From positions 62,001-126,000 of the forward strand of contig NZ_RJKR01000008.1 of assembly GCF_003752025.1 (NCBI RefSeq): DNA of 64,000 bases, written 5' to 3'. This stretch comes from Curtobacterium sp. PhB115. GTDB lineage: Bacteria > Actinomycetota > Actinomycetes > Actinomycetales > Microbacteriaceae. The notes under the pieces are model-generated. The model was not told the origin of the DNA. It did not search any database and worked only from the letters and a program-made list of their open reading frames with translations. Shown here piece by piece: positions 53,850-62,801 of the stretch (position 1 is its first letter; each line of letters opens with the position of its first letter). The translations under genes were made by a program, and so were the position numbers.

Positions 53850-54237
53850 TGACCACCGCACGGTGCGAGCTTCCGCGCATGGTGCGTTGGGCGCGTGGAG
53901 GGTGCGGTCCGTCTCGCCGCGGAACGCACGGTGCGAGGTTCCGCGCGCTGTGCGGCGTGCTTGGGGTCGCACGCAGTGCGGAACCTCGCACACTGGGGCG
54001 GGCGGGTCGCACCGTGCGAGGTTCCGCGCACGGTGCGGGGCGGGCGCGCGCGTGGTCGCGCCGGACGCACGGTGCGAGCTTCCGCGCATGGTGCAGGGCG
54101 CGCGGGGTGCCACACCGCGCGGAACCTCGCACGCTGCGGAGCGCGCTGCGGAGCGCGAGGCGGAGCGCGAGGCGGAGCGGAGCGCGAGGCGGAGCGGAGC
54201 GCGGCGCAGGGCGGAGCGCGGGGCGGGCGGAGCACGG
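53850..54237. repeat. Palindromic repeats followed by a GGAGCGCGAGGC-type array
   Basis: The hairpin arms TGCGAGGTTCCGCG occur at 53932-53945 and 54015-54028, with partners ending at 53990 and 54131. GCACGGTGCGAG and variants are scattered between. From about 54133 to 54237 a purine-rich array of GCGGAGCGCGAGGCGGAGC units follows. All of this separates LacI regulator 2 from the MFS gene; I see no coding sequence in it. Confidence 0.75.
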
Positions 54238-54299
54238 GGCGCGCACACGCAGGACTTGCCAGTTCGTGGTGGGCGGCGCTATCGTCCTCGCTGACCCGT

Positions 54300-54311
54300 T
54301 GAAACGATTCA
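54300..54311. promoter_or_regulatory. Rhamnose-regulon operator upstream of the MFS transporter
   Basis: TGAAACGATTCA is the exact reverse complement of the 12-base site before rhaI and before rhamnoside module 2. It is 26 bases from the ATG of the transporter, consistent with repression of this operon. Confidence 0.72.
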
Positions 54312-54337
54312 CCGACGAACACGCGAACGGAGGACCA

Positions 54338-55699
54338 ATGGCGGTCCGCATCGGAGCCCGGAACACCACGGGTTGGAAGGCCACCATCTCGGTGGCCATG
54401 TCGAACTACATCGAGTCGGGGTCGATCATCGCGATCGCCACGAGCCTCAGCCTCTGGCAGGCGCAGTTCCACGTCGGCGACCTCGAGGTCGGACTCCTCG
54501 CGAGCCTGTCCGCGAACGCGTTCGGCGCCGCGGCCGGAGCCATCATCGGCGGCCCCCTCTGCGACCGCTACGGCCGGAAGTTCATCTACACGTACGACCT
54601 GCTGCTCTACATGCTCGGGATCCTGCTCGCGGTGTTCGCCGGCAGCTACGGCATGCTCCTGGTCGGCTTCATCCTGACCGGCATCGCGGTCGGCGCCGGT
54701 GTCCCGGCGAGCTGGACCTACATCGCCGAGCAGGCCCCCGCCGACAAGCGTGCGGCCCACGTCGGCACCGCGCAGCTCGCCTGGTCGATCGGCCCGATGG
54801 TCGGGTTCGCACTCGCCATCGCCGCAGCACCCCTCGGCCTGCTCGGCAGCCGCCTGATCTTCGCGCACCTGTTCGTCGTCGCCGCGGTCGTGTGGTGGCT
54901 CCGCCGCGGCCTGCCCGAGTCAACGATCTGGAAGGACGAGCGCGCCGCGACCGGCACCGCGAACTTCTTCCACGGGATCACGCAGCTGTTCAGCCGCCGC
55001 AAGAACCTCACCGCGATGCTCTTCCTGTTCGGCGTGTACGCCCTCTGGAACACCGTCGCCGGGCAGGCCGGCATCTTCCAGCCGCGCGTCTACTCGGCCA
55101 CCGGTGTCACGAGCGTGCCGGAGCAGTACGGACTGCAGATCCTGGTGTGGGGCTGCACCGTGGCCGCGACCTACTTCGGCTTCATGCGGTACGGCGACCG
55201 GGTGAGCCGTCGCCTGCTGTTCGCCCTCGGGGCCGTGCTCGCGATCATCGCCTGGGCCGTCCTCATCTACGCGCCGGCGAACCTCGGCACGCTGCTCTTC
55301 TTCGCGATCGCATGGGGTATCTCGTCGGGCATCGGCGCGCAGGCGTTCTACGGCCTGTGGACGAGCGAACTCTTCGCGACCCGGTACCGCGCGAGTGCCC
55401 AGGGTGTGCTGTTCCTCGCTGCCCGCGTCATGGTCGGCCTGCTCAGCATCTGGTTCCCGCTCCTGCTGTCGGACATCGGGCTGCGCGGCCTCGGCGGACT
55501 CATCATCGGGCTGCTCGCGCTGTCGTTCCTCATCGGCACCATCTGGGCACCGCGCACGCAGGGGATGACCCTCGAGGCGATCGAGGCCGAGCGCTACGGC
55601 ACCGTCACGACCGTCACCGGAACCGTCCGTACCGCCGATGAGCACGCCGTCCACGAAGCCGAGCAGCGCCGTCGGGCCGAAGCCGAGGCCGACCGGTGA
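54338..55699 (+). CDS. MFS sugar transporter, probable rhamnose permease
   Basis: A 453-residue major facilitator protein of sugar-porter type with twelve hydrophobic segments. Marks include CDRYGRK after helix 2, SWTYIAEQAP in helix 4-5, and LPESTIW after helix 6, corresponding to the PESPR-type motif. The carboxyl tail is charged (HEAEQRRRAEAEADR). GGAGGA precedes the ATG at 54338. It overlaps L-rhamnose mutarotase by GTGA and has the regulon operator upstream, so free rhamnose is the most likely substrate. This is inferred from context, not from residues. Confidence 0.85.
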   Translation: MAVRIGARNTTGWKATISVAMSNYIESGSIIAIATSLSLWQAQFHVGDLEVGLLASLSANAFGAAAGAIIGGPLCDRYGRKFIYTYDLLLYMLGILLAVFAGSYGMLLVGFILTGIAVGAGVPASWTYIAEQAPADKRAAHVGTAQLAWSIGPMVGFALAIAAAPLGLLGSRLIFAHLFVVAAVVWWLRRGLPESTIWKDERAATGTANFFHGITQLFSRRKNLTAMLFLFGVYALWNTVAGQAGIFQPRVYSATGVTSVPEQYGLQILVWGCTVAATYFGFMRYGDRVSRRLLFALGAVLAIIAWAVLIYAPANLGTLLFFAIAWGISSGIGAQAFYGLWTSELFATRYRASAQGVLFLAARVMVGLLSIWFPLLLSDIGLRGLGGLIIGLLALSFLIGTIWAPRTQGMTLEAIEAERYGTVTTVTGTVRTADEHAVHEAEQRRRAEAEADR

Positions 55700-56037
55700 C
55701 CCGGGTCTGCTTCCGCCTCCAGGTGCAGCCCGAGCTGCTCGACGCCTACCGGGAGCGGCACGCGGCGGTGTGGCCGGCGATGCTCCGGGCCATCGCCGGG
55801 GCAGGGCGTCGGAACTACTCGCTGTTCCTCGACGACGACGGGCTGCTCATCGGCTACTACGAGACCGACTCGGTCGCCGACGCCGATGCGGCACTCGCGG
55901 CCAGTGAGGTCGCTGGTGCGTGGGAAGCGCACATGCAGGAGCTCTTCGCGGGCGCCTCGGGGCGGGCGGACCGGACGGCGCGGGTGCTGCCCGAGGTGTT
56001 CAACCTCGAGGAGCAGCTGGCCGCCGCCGGCGAGTAG
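55696..56037 (+). CDS. rhaM: L-rhamnose mutarotase
   Basis: A 113-residue dimeric-barrel protein that interconverts alpha and beta anomers of L-rhamnose so that the isomerase receives its preferred form. Family marks are the opening RVCFRLQVQPELLDAYRERH, AVWPAMLRAI, NYSLFLDDDGLLIGYYE and a late AHMQELF; the catalytic His of the RHxxVWP motif is present. The GTG start overlaps the transporter stop. Length fits E. coli RhaM. It ends 65 bases before a long inverted repeat. Confidence 0.92.
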   Translation: MTRVCFRLQVQPELLDAYRERHAAVWPAMLRAIAGAGRRNYSLFLDDDGLLIGYYETDSVADADAALAASEVAGAWEAHMQELFAGASGRADRTARVLPEVFNLEEQLAAAGE

Positions 56038-56102
56038 CGCGCCGCGGGGGCCGGGCGGCCCGGGCCGCGCCGCCCGGGCCGCCCCGCACGCGCCGCGAGC
56101 CA

Positions 56103-56161
56103 CTTCGTGAGCAGGAATGGTCGGGTGCGGATCAGGCACCCGACCATTCCTGCTCACGAAG
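56103..56161. repeat. Perfect 26-bp inverted repeat, copy 1
   Basis: Arms 56103-56128 (beginning CTTCGTGAGCAGGAATGGTC) and 56136-56161 are exact reverse complements with a 7-base loop. It lies after rhaM and before the HhH-type gene, and could terminate the transporter-rhaM transcript. A second copy sits on the other side of the HhH gene. Confidence 0.9.
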
Positions 56162-56188
56162 CGCAGCGCCCCGGGTACCGTCCGCGGT

Positions 56189-56620
56189 ATGGCTGACGTG
56201 ACCCATGCCTCCGACCTCGGGATCGACCTGTCCGACGGCAAGCCCCAGCAGCTCTACCGCTGGTTCCTCGCCAGCATGCTGTTCGGGCGGCCGATCCGGC
56301 AGGAGCGGGCGGCCGAGACGTACCACGCGCTCATCGAGCACGGCTTCACGAGCCCCGGCAAGTTCGCAGGGGCCGGGCGTGAGCAGCTGCGCGGGGTGCT
56401 CGACGAGGGCGGGTACGGCCGGTTCGACTACCAGATGACCGACGCCCTGCACGAGACGATGCGCACGCTCGACGCCGACGAGGGCTCCGTGTCGCACCTG
56501 GTGAAGACCGCGGCGTCGCGGAAGGAACTGCGTGAGCGGCTCGGGCAGCTGAAGGGGATCGGGCCGAAGACCATCGAGATCTTCCTGCGGGACATCCCGG
56601 ACGAGGTCCTGCCGGACTGA
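56189..56620 (+). CDS. Small HhH-GPD-like DNA-binding protein
   Basis: A 143-residue helical protein resembling the HhH-GPD DNA glycosylase/endonuclease III fold in miniature. YRWFLASMLFGRPIRQERAA is like the first helices of that fold, and LGQLKGIGPKTIEIFLRDI near the end is a helix-hairpin-helix. The catalytic Lys/Asp position after the HhH and the Fe-S cluster of full enzymes are not evident, so glycosylase activity is uncertain. ATG at 56189. It is flanked on both sides by the same inverted repeat. No link to rhamnose metabolism is seen. Confidence 0.7.
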   Translation: MADVTHASDLGIDLSDGKPQQLYRWFLASMLFGRPIRQERAAETYHALIEHGFTSPGKFAGAGREQLRGVLDEGGYGRFDYQMTDALHETMRTLDADEGSVSHLVKTAASRKELRERLGQLKGIGPKTIEIFLRDIPDEVLPD

Positions 56621-56656
56621 GCGCTGCGAGTCCGCGAGTCCGCGAGCCACGAGTCA

Positions 56657-56715
56657 CTTCGTGAGCAGGAATGGTCGAGTGGGGTGACCCGACCCGACCA
56701 TTTCTGCTCACGAAG
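56657..56715. repeat. Inverted repeat, copy 2 (bidirectional terminator)
   Basis: Arms 56657-56677 and 56695-56715 (21 bases, one mismatch) carry the same sequence as copy 1, again beginning CTTCGTGAGCAGGAATGGTC. The loop is longer and different (17 bases). It lies between the convergent HhH and second GH78 genes, so it can serve as a two-way terminator. Confidence 0.85.
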
Positions 56716-56738
56716 CGCCCGCGAAGCGCCCGCCTCGC

Positions 56739-59408
56739 CTACACGGGAACCGACGCCTGCCACGTGCCGTGGGTCAGTGGCGCCGCCGGGGCTCCCGGCA
56801 GGTCGAGCACCGCGGTCGCGCCGACCGGCACGGTGACCGTGACCGACAGCGTGCCGTCGACGACCTCCCAGTCGATCGACGCCCGCCCGTGCGGGGTGTC
56901 GAGCGCCGCTCCGGCCGAGGTCAGGCCACCACCGGGACGCGGGGCGAACATGATGTCCCCGTAGCCGGGCGACGCGAGTGCGATGCCGGCGACCACCCGG
57001 TGCATGAAGTCCGCGACCGACCCGAGGGCGTAGTGGTTGAACGACGTCATCCCGCCGGAGTTCACGCGGCCGTCCGGCAGCAGCGAGTCCCACCGTTCCC
57101 AGATCGTCGTCGCGCCCTGCGCCACCGGGTACAGCCACGACGGGCACTCGTCCTGCAGCAGCATCGCGTAGGCGTCGTCGAGGTGTCCGGCCTGCAGCAG
57201 TGCGTCGCAGACCACGGGTGTACCGGCGAACCCGGTACCGATCCGGTGCCCGTTCGACCGCACCAGGGCGGCGAGCCGTTCGCCGACCGGTCCTGAGGCA
57301 TCGACGAGCCCGAACACGATCGCGAGCGCCGACGACGCCTGCGAGTCGTCGAGCACCTCGCCGGCGTCGGACAGGAACCGTTCGCGCCATGCGTCCCGGA
57401 TCCGTGAGGCGAGCGCCGCGTAGTGGTCGGACGAGGACTGGTCCCCGAGCACCGCCGCCCACGCCGCCAGTACCGACGTCGATCGGTAGGAGTACGCCGT
57501 CGCCAGGCAGTACTTGTCGGCCTTCGCGGCGGCGGCGTCCTCCGGCGGAGCGAGCGGGTCGAGCCAGTCGCCGAACTCGAAGCCGTCGACGCGCACCAAC
57601 GACTCGTCCGAGGTCGCGTGCACCCCGTCGACCCAGGCCTTCGCCGAGGCCCACTGGTCCTCGAGCAGCCCGACGTCACCGTAGGCCCGGTACAGCTCCC
57701 ACGGTGTGAGCACCGCCACGTCGCCCCACACGGCGGCGTGGTTGCCCTCGGGGTCGGCGCCGGGCAGCGTCGGCACGTAGTGCGGCACGCCGCCGTCCGG
57801 TCGCTGCTCGAGCGCGAGGTCCCTCAGCCACGACCGCAGGACGCCGGCGCAGTCGTACAGGAACGCCGCGGTGGGCGTGAACACCTGCAGGTCGCCGGAC
57901 CACCCGAGCCGTTCGTCGCGCTGCGGGCAGTCGGTCGGGATGTCGACGAAGTTGCCGCGCATCGACCAGACGACGTTCTCGTGGAACCGTTCGAGTCGCG
58001 GGTCCGAGCAGTGGAACCACCCGGTGCGGCGCAAGTCCGAGTGCAGGACCTCGGCGACGATGTCCCCGGGCTCGAGCGTCGCGGTCGGCCATCCCTCGAC
58101 CTCGGCGTAGCGGAACCCGTGCACCGTGAACCGCGGGTGCCACGTGCCGGTGCCGTCGTCGGACGGCCCGGAGTAGAAGACGTCGGTGGCCTTCGCGGTG
58201 CGCAGTGGCCTGGTGGCGAGCTCGTCGTCCTGCATGACCTCGGCGTGCCGGATCGTGACGCCGAACGGTCCGACCGGGTGGTTCCGGATCCGCAGGCGGC
58301 CCGGCAGGTTCTGCCCGAAGTCGAGCTGGATCGCGCCGGCGTCCCAGCGCCGTGACCACGTCGGTTCGATCTCGTCGGTCACCCGGACGACCGGGCCGTC
58401 GGCGGCGACGAGCGAGGCGGACGGGCGGTCCAGGACGTCGACCGGGTCCCAGTCGGAGTCGTCGAACCCGACGGCCTGCCAACCGTCGGGTTCGACCCTG
58501 CCATCCCACTTCTCTCCGTCGTAGAGGCCGGAGAGCAGGATCCCGGCGCGTGCGGCGCGCCAGGAGTCATCGGTGCCGAAGGTCTCGGCGGTGCCGTCCT
58601 CGTACTCCACCTCGAGTTGGGCGATGAGTGCGAGGCGGTCGCCGTAGACGTTCCGCATGCGGTCGTCCCAGGTGATCCGGCCGCGGTACCAGCCGTCCGC
58701 CAGGCGCGCGCCGAGGACGACGTCGCCGCCCTGCGACAGGTGTCCGGTGACGTCGTGCACGAGGTACCGCACGCGGTGTCCGTACGACGTCCACCCCGGC
58801 GCGAGCTCGGCGTCGCCGACGCGCACCCCGTCGATGGTCACCTCGTGCAGGCCGAGGCTCGCGACCGCGAGTCGCGCCCGGCGGACCGGCCCGCGCAGCG
58901 GGACCTGTCGCCGGAGCACCGGCGGTGCCTGGTCGACACGGGTGTTCTCCCGCCAGGGCGCGGCGACGAACGAGGCGGTCCAGTCGCTGTCGGCCAGGAG
59001 GCCCGCCTCGACCTCCAGGGGCTCGCTCCAGTCGGTCGCGTGCTCGGCTCCGGTTCCGTCGTCGCCCACCACACGGACGCGCCAGACCGCGCGCTCGCGG
59101 GACGCCAGCGCTGCGAACGGCCACGCGACGAGGACGCCGGAGCCGTCGACCCGGGCGGTGGAGCCGGCGTCGTCGCCCGCCGACCGCGAGACGAGTTCGA
59201 TGTCGGCTCCGGTCGGGGACCAGCCCGCGGGGGCGTCGGGCACGAGCCACGACAGGCGCGGTGTCGGTGAGCCGATCCCGAGGGGTTCGCGGAGGTGTTC
59301 GACGCGGAGCCCCGACGGGGCGACCGTGTCCTGCGGGCCGGTGTCGGGCCTCCCGGCCGGGTGGGAGCCGGCCACACGGCGGGCGGTGGATGTCGTCGTG
59401 TCGGTCAT
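56739..59408 (-). CDS. GH78 alpha-L-rhamnosidase (second copy)
   Basis: An 889-residue rhamnosidase. An amino-terminal beta module (LRVEHLREPLGIGSPTPRLSW, about residues 30-150), absent from the first copy, precedes the common domains. The catalytic acid motif is TDCPQRDERLGWSGD and the base is Glu771 in IWERWDS. The carboxyl end has MTSFNHYALGSVADFMHRVV. No signal peptide. It ends a second operon of binding protein and two permeases. The different domain makeup suggests another rhamnoside substrate, such as a flavonoid glycoside versus a pectin fragment, but this cannot be read directly. Confidence 0.94.
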   Translation of the reverse strand: MTDTTTSTARRVAGSHPAGRPDTGPQDTVAPSGLRVEHLREPLGIGSPTPRLSWLVPDAPAGWSPTGADIELVSRSAGDDAGSTARVDGSGVLVAWPFAALASRERAVWRVRVVGDDGTGAEHATDWSEPLEVEAGLLADSDWTASFVAAPWRENTRVDQAPPVLRRQVPLRGPVRRARLAVASLGLHEVTIDGVRVGDAELAPGWTSYGHRVRYLVHDVTGHLSQGGDVVLGARLADGWYRGRITWDDRMRNVYGDRLALIAQLEVEYEDGTAETFGTDDSWRAARAGILLSGLYDGEKWDGRVEPDGWQAVGFDDSDWDPVDVLDRPSASLVAADGPVVRVTDEIEPTWSRRWDAGAIQLDFGQNLPGRLRIRNHPVGPFGVTIRHAEVMQDDELATRPLRTAKATDVFYSGPSDDGTGTWHPRFTVHGFRYAEVEGWPTATLEPGDIVAEVLHSDLRRTGWFHCSDPRLERFHENVVWSMRGNFVDIPTDCPQRDERLGWSGDLQVFTPTAAFLYDCAGVLRSWLRDLALEQRPDGGVPHYVPTLPGADPEGNHAAVWGDVAVLTPWELYRAYGDVGLLEDQWASAKAWVDGVHATSDESLVRVDGFEFGDWLDPLAPPEDAAAAKADKYCLATAYSYRSTSVLAAWAAVLGDQSSSDHYAALASRIRDAWRERFLSDAGEVLDDSQASSALAIVFGLVDASGPVGERLAALVRSNGHRIGTGFAGTPVVCDALLQAGHLDDAYAMLLQDECPSWLYPVAQGATTIWERWDSLLPDGRVNSGGMTSFNHYALGSVADFMHRVVAGIALASPGYGDIMFAPRPGGGLTSAGAALDTPHGRASIDWEVVDGTLSVTVTVPVGATAVLDLPGAPAAPLTHGTWQASVPV

Positions 59409-59421
59409 GCGGTGCCTTTCG

Positions 59422-60366
59422 TCAGTCCTTGATGCCGGACATCGTGATTCCCTGGATGAAGGTCTTCTGGGCGAAGAAGAACAGGACCACGATGGGGATG
59501 AGGATGATGGTCGAGACGGCCATCAGGGGGCCGACCGCGGTGTCGCCCTGTGCGCCCTGGAAGAACGTCAGGCCGAGCGACAGGGTGTACTGGCTCGACT
59601 TCGTCAGGTACAGGAGCGGGCCGAGCAGGTCGCTCCAGGACGCCAGGAACTGGAAGAGCATCACGGCCGCCAGCGCGGGCTTGCAGAGCGGCAGGATCAC
59701 CTGGAAGAACACGCGCAGCTCGCCGGCGCCGTCGATGCGTGCGGCGTCCGACAGCGCTTCGGGGATGCCGAGGAAGAACTGGCGCATCAGGAAGATGAAG
59801 AACGGGATGCCGAAGAACGTCGGCACGATGAGCGGCAGGTACGTGCCCGTCCAGCCGATGTCGCGGTAGGCCACGAACAGCGGCACCATCGTGACGTAGA
59901 ACGGCACCATCATCGTCGCGATCAGGATCGTGAAGATCCCGTTCCGCCACGGCCACCGGATCTTCGAGACGCCGTAGCCGACCATCGCGCTCGACAGTGC
60001 CGCGCCGATCATCGAGGGCACGCAGATCACGAGCGTGTTCCAGAAGTACTGCAGCAGCGGGAACGTGGCGAGGCCGTACGAGAAGTTGCCCGTCGTGATG
60101 GTGTCCGGGAACCACTTCACGGGGAACGCCCCGATGTCCGCCTGGGTCTTGAACGCACCGGTCACCATCCAGAACAGGGGCATCAGGAACACGACGCTCA
60201 GCACGATCAGGACGGAGTGCTTCGCGATCGACTCGGCGACCTGCGGCCAGGTGCGCTTGCGGTGCTTCGGGACCGCGCGGCTGGGTTCGGCGGTGCCGGG
60301 GCGGCCGGGCTGTCCCGGCTCGAGGGCGGCAGCGGCCGCGCCGGTCGGACTGTCGATGGCGGTCAT
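59422..60366 (-). CDS. Carbohydrate ABC permease, MalG type (rhamnoside module 2)
   Basis: A 314-residue permease with six hydrophobic segments; EAA loop LSDAARIDGAGELRVFFQVI; ends QGITMSGIKD, typical of MalG proteins. A Pro/Ala-rich amino end of about 40 residues precedes helix 1. ATGA overlap with the upstream permease. The rhamnosidase starts 13 bases after its stop. Confidence 0.9.
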   Translation of the reverse strand: MTAIDSPTGAAAAALEPGQPGRPGTAEPSRAVPKHRKRTWPQVAESIAKHSVLIVLSVVFLMPLFWMVTGAFKTQADIGAFPVKWFPDTITTGNFSYGLATFPLLQYFWNTLVICVPSMIGAALSSAMVGYGVSKIRWPWRNGIFTILIATMMVPFYVTMVPLFVAYRDIGWTGTYLPLIVPTFFGIPFFIFLMRQFFLGIPEALSDAARIDGAGELRVFFQVILPLCKPALAAVMLFQFLASWSDLLGPLLYLTKSSQYTLSLGLTFFQGAQGDTAVGPLMAVSTIILIPIVVLFFFAQKTFIQGITMSGIKD

Positions 60367-61340
60367 CGTGCCTCACCTCCGTAGTAGACGCGCCGGCCGA
60401 TGATCCGGTACGCCAGGATCGAGACGGCGGCGATGATCACGAAGAGCACCCATCCGACCGCGCTCGAGTACCCGAGTTGGTAGTGGTAGAACGCGGACTG
60501 GTACAGGTAGACGCCGGACACCAGGGTGGATCCTGCTGGGTCGCCGTACCCGCCCGTCATCACGAACGCCTGCGTGAAGTACTGGAACCCGGCGATCAGG
60601 CCCGTGATCGTGGCGAACAGCAGCTGCGGGCTGATGAACGGCAGGGTCACGTTGCGGAACTGCTGCCAGGTGCCGGCGCCGTCGAGGGACGCCTGTTCGA
60701 GGAGGTCCTGCGGCACGCCCTGCAGGCCGGCGAGCAGGATCACCATGAGGTTGCCGACACCCCACAGCCCGAACAGGATCAGCGCGGGCTTGGACCAGTC
60801 CGGGTCGGAGAGCCAACCGGGGCCTTGGATGCCGAACAGGCCGAGCACGTTGTTGATGACGCCGTACTGCGGGTTGAGGACGTAGGCCCAGATCACCGCA
60901 CTCGCGACGATCGGCACGATGGACGGGACGAAGAAGACCACGCGGTAGAAGCCGAGGCCCCGCACCCGCCAGTTCAGCAGCAGTGCCAGGCCGAGCGCGA
61001 CGGCGATGCCGAGCGGGACGGAGATCACCGTGATGAAGAGCGTGTTGCCGAGCGACAGCCACCACTGGCCGTCCGCGAAGAGCGTCCGGTAGTTGTCCCA
61101 GCCGATCCAGTCGCGACTGCCGCCGAGCAGGTTGGCGTTCGTGAAGCTGTTCACGGCACTGGTGATGATCGGCCCGCCGGTGAAGGCGACGAGACCGATG
61201 ATCGCCGGTGCGGTGAAGAACAGCCCCCACAGGAACGTCTGCCGCTGCGCGCGCGTGCGGGGGATCCAGTGGGTGAGCCAGCTGGATCCCTTGTCGCGCG
61301 AGCGCGGTCCGCTGGTCGTGATGCTCCGTGTGACGGTCAC
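60363..61340 (-). CDS. Carbohydrate ABC permease, MalF type (rhamnoside module 2)
   Basis: A 325-residue permease. Six hydrophobic segments; EAA loop LEQASLDGAGTWQQFRNVTL; GWDNYRTLFADGQWW is the usual external loop. The GTG at 61340, preceded by GGAAGGAG, overlaps the binding-protein stop as GTGA. As in module 1, no ATPase is encoded here. Confidence 0.9.
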   Translation of the reverse strand: MTVTRSITTSGPRSRDKGSSWLTHWIPRTRAQRQTFLWGLFFTAPAIIGLVAFTGGPIITSAVNSFTNANLLGGSRDWIGWDNYRTLFADGQWWLSLGNTLFITVISVPLGIAVALGLALLLNWRVRGLGFYRVVFFVPSIVPIVASAVIWAYVLNPQYGVINNVLGLFGIQGPGWLSDPDWSKPALILFGLWGVGNLMVILLAGLQGVPQDLLEQASLDGAGTWQQFRNVTLPFISPQLLFATITGLIAGFQYFTQAFVMTGGYGDPAGSTLVSGVYLYQSAFYHYQLGYSSAVGWVLFVIIAAVSILAYRIIGRRVYYGGEAR

Positions 61341-62752
61341 GGGTGCTCCTTCCGGAACTCGTCGAGGGCGGAGTTGACCTGCGCGGCGACGCTCTTCATG
61401 GCGCGCTCGGGGGTCGTCTTGCCGTAGATGGCACTGCTGACGGCGACGTCGAGTGCCGTGGCGTAGGTGCTGGCGACCGGGATCGTCGGGCGGATGTTCC
61501 GTGCGGACAGCAGGCCCTCGCGGTAGATCGCGACGGTCGGGTCCTCGCGGAACTCCTGCAGGACCGGCGACTTCGTGTAGCCGGGCAGCAGGGTGCCGTT
61601 CGTGAAGTTCGCCTGGGTGCCCTCGTCGGACGTGGTCGCGAACTGCAGGAAGTCCCACGCGGCGTCGTGCTCCTTCGACTCCTTGGGGATGAAGAGGTCG
61701 TAGCCGCCGAGCCAGGTGGCGCTGCCGGGGGTACCGAGGCCCTCGGCGTAGGGGAAGAGTGCGGCGCCGAGTTCGACCTTGGACGCGTCGCCCTGCTTGT
61801 AGACGTTCGCGCTGTCGGTCGTGGTCATGGGTGCCATGCCGACGTTGCCGCTCGCGATGGACGGCAGGGTCTGCGACGGGGCGGTGACGGCGAGCTGGCT
61901 GGCCCCGCCGACCTTCTTCGCGTAGTCGCACATCCACTGCAGCCCCTGCACGATGTTGTCGTCGTCCGGGGTCGCGACCTGGTTGTCCTCGCTCATGAAC
62001 TTGCCGCCGAAGGCGAAGCCCAGCGTGAACATCGAGTTGCTGAAGCCGTAGTAGTCCCACGGGATCGTGCCGATGCGGGTGATCCGTCGGCCGTCCTTCT
62101 GCAGGATCTTGTCCGAGAACCGGTCGAGCTCGTCGATGGTCTTCGGCGGTGTCTCGGGGTCGAGGCCGGCGGCGGCGAAGACCTTCTTGTTCCAGAACAG
62201 CGGGAAGTTGACGTCGACCAGGATGGGATGCGCGTAGATGCCATCGGTCGCGGTCATCTGCTTCCACACCGCTGGGGCGTAGTCGGCTTCGCCCAGACCG
62301 GCCTTCGCCATGTAGCCGTCGAGCTTCGTGACGACGCCGTACCCGGCGAACTGCGGGTACTCCTCGGGCGTGCAGAAGGCCAGGTCGGGCGGGGTGCCCG
62401 CGGCGATGGCGGTCTGCAGACGGATCTGGGTGTTGCCGGACAGCGGCGCGTACGTGACCCGGACGCCGGTGTGCGACTGCGACTTCTCGTAGAGCTCCCC
62501 GAGCAGCACCCAGGCGTTGCCGAGGGTGCCGCCCCAGATGTTGTAGAGCTCGATGACGTGGTCGCGGCCCGGTGCCGGGTCCTTGCTGAGTCGGATGCCC
62601 TGCTGGTCGGCGGCGACCGCGCCGCCGCTGATCACGGTGCATCCCGCGAGCCCGATCGTCGCTGTGCCGGCGGCGATCGCTGCGAGGAACGCCCGACGCG
62701 ACACGTCGCGCGGCGCGGGCCTGGTGGGTGGGTGTGGTGGTCGGCTCGACAT
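61337..62752 (-). CDS. Substrate-binding lipoprotein (rhamnoside module 2)
   Basis: A 471-residue family-1 binding protein. The leader has VSRRAFLAAIAAG and lipobox LAGC (Cys38), a Tat-like lipoprotein signal. The mature part shows NIWGGTLGNAWVLLGELYEK and WNKKVFAAAGLDPETPPKTI. The ATG at 62752 was chosen because GGAGGG lies just upstream; an in-frame ATG at 62788 has none. A perfect regulon operator lies 50 bases upstream. It is only distantly similar to the module 1 binding protein. Confidence 0.9.
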   Translation of the reverse strand: MSSRPPHPPTRPAPRDVSRRAFLAAIAAGTATIGLAGCTVISGGAVAADQQGIRLSKDPAPGRDHVIELYNIWGGTLGNAWVLLGELYEKSQSHTGVRVTYAPLSGNTQIRLQTAIAAGTPPDLAFCTPEEYPQFAGYGVVTKLDGYMAKAGLGEADYAPAVWKQMTATDGIYAHPILVDVNFPLFWNKKVFAAAGLDPETPPKTIDELDRFSDKILQKDGRRITRIGTIPWDYYGFSNSMFTLGFAFGGKFMSEDNQVATPDDDNIVQGLQWMCDYAKKVGGASQLAVTAPSQTLPSIASGNVGMAPMTTTDSANVYKQGDASKVELGAALFPYAEGLGTPGSATWLGGYDLFIPKESKEHDAAWDFLQFATTSDEGTQANFTNGTLLPGYTKSPVLQEFREDPTVAIYREGLLSARNIRPTIPVASTYATALDVAVSSAIYGKTTPERAMKSVAAQVNSALDEFRKEHP

Positions 62753-62801
62753 CGAGTCCCTCCGGTCATCTTCGTTGACAATCGGCACACCGTCCGGTGC
62801 A

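Noticed and set aside
53662-54868. Minus-strand extension of LacI regulator 2 through the repeats and into the MFS gene
   Set aside because: The helix-turn-helix begins within a few residues of the ATG at 53731, as in typical LacI proteins; the extension is repeat-derived and antisense to the transporter.
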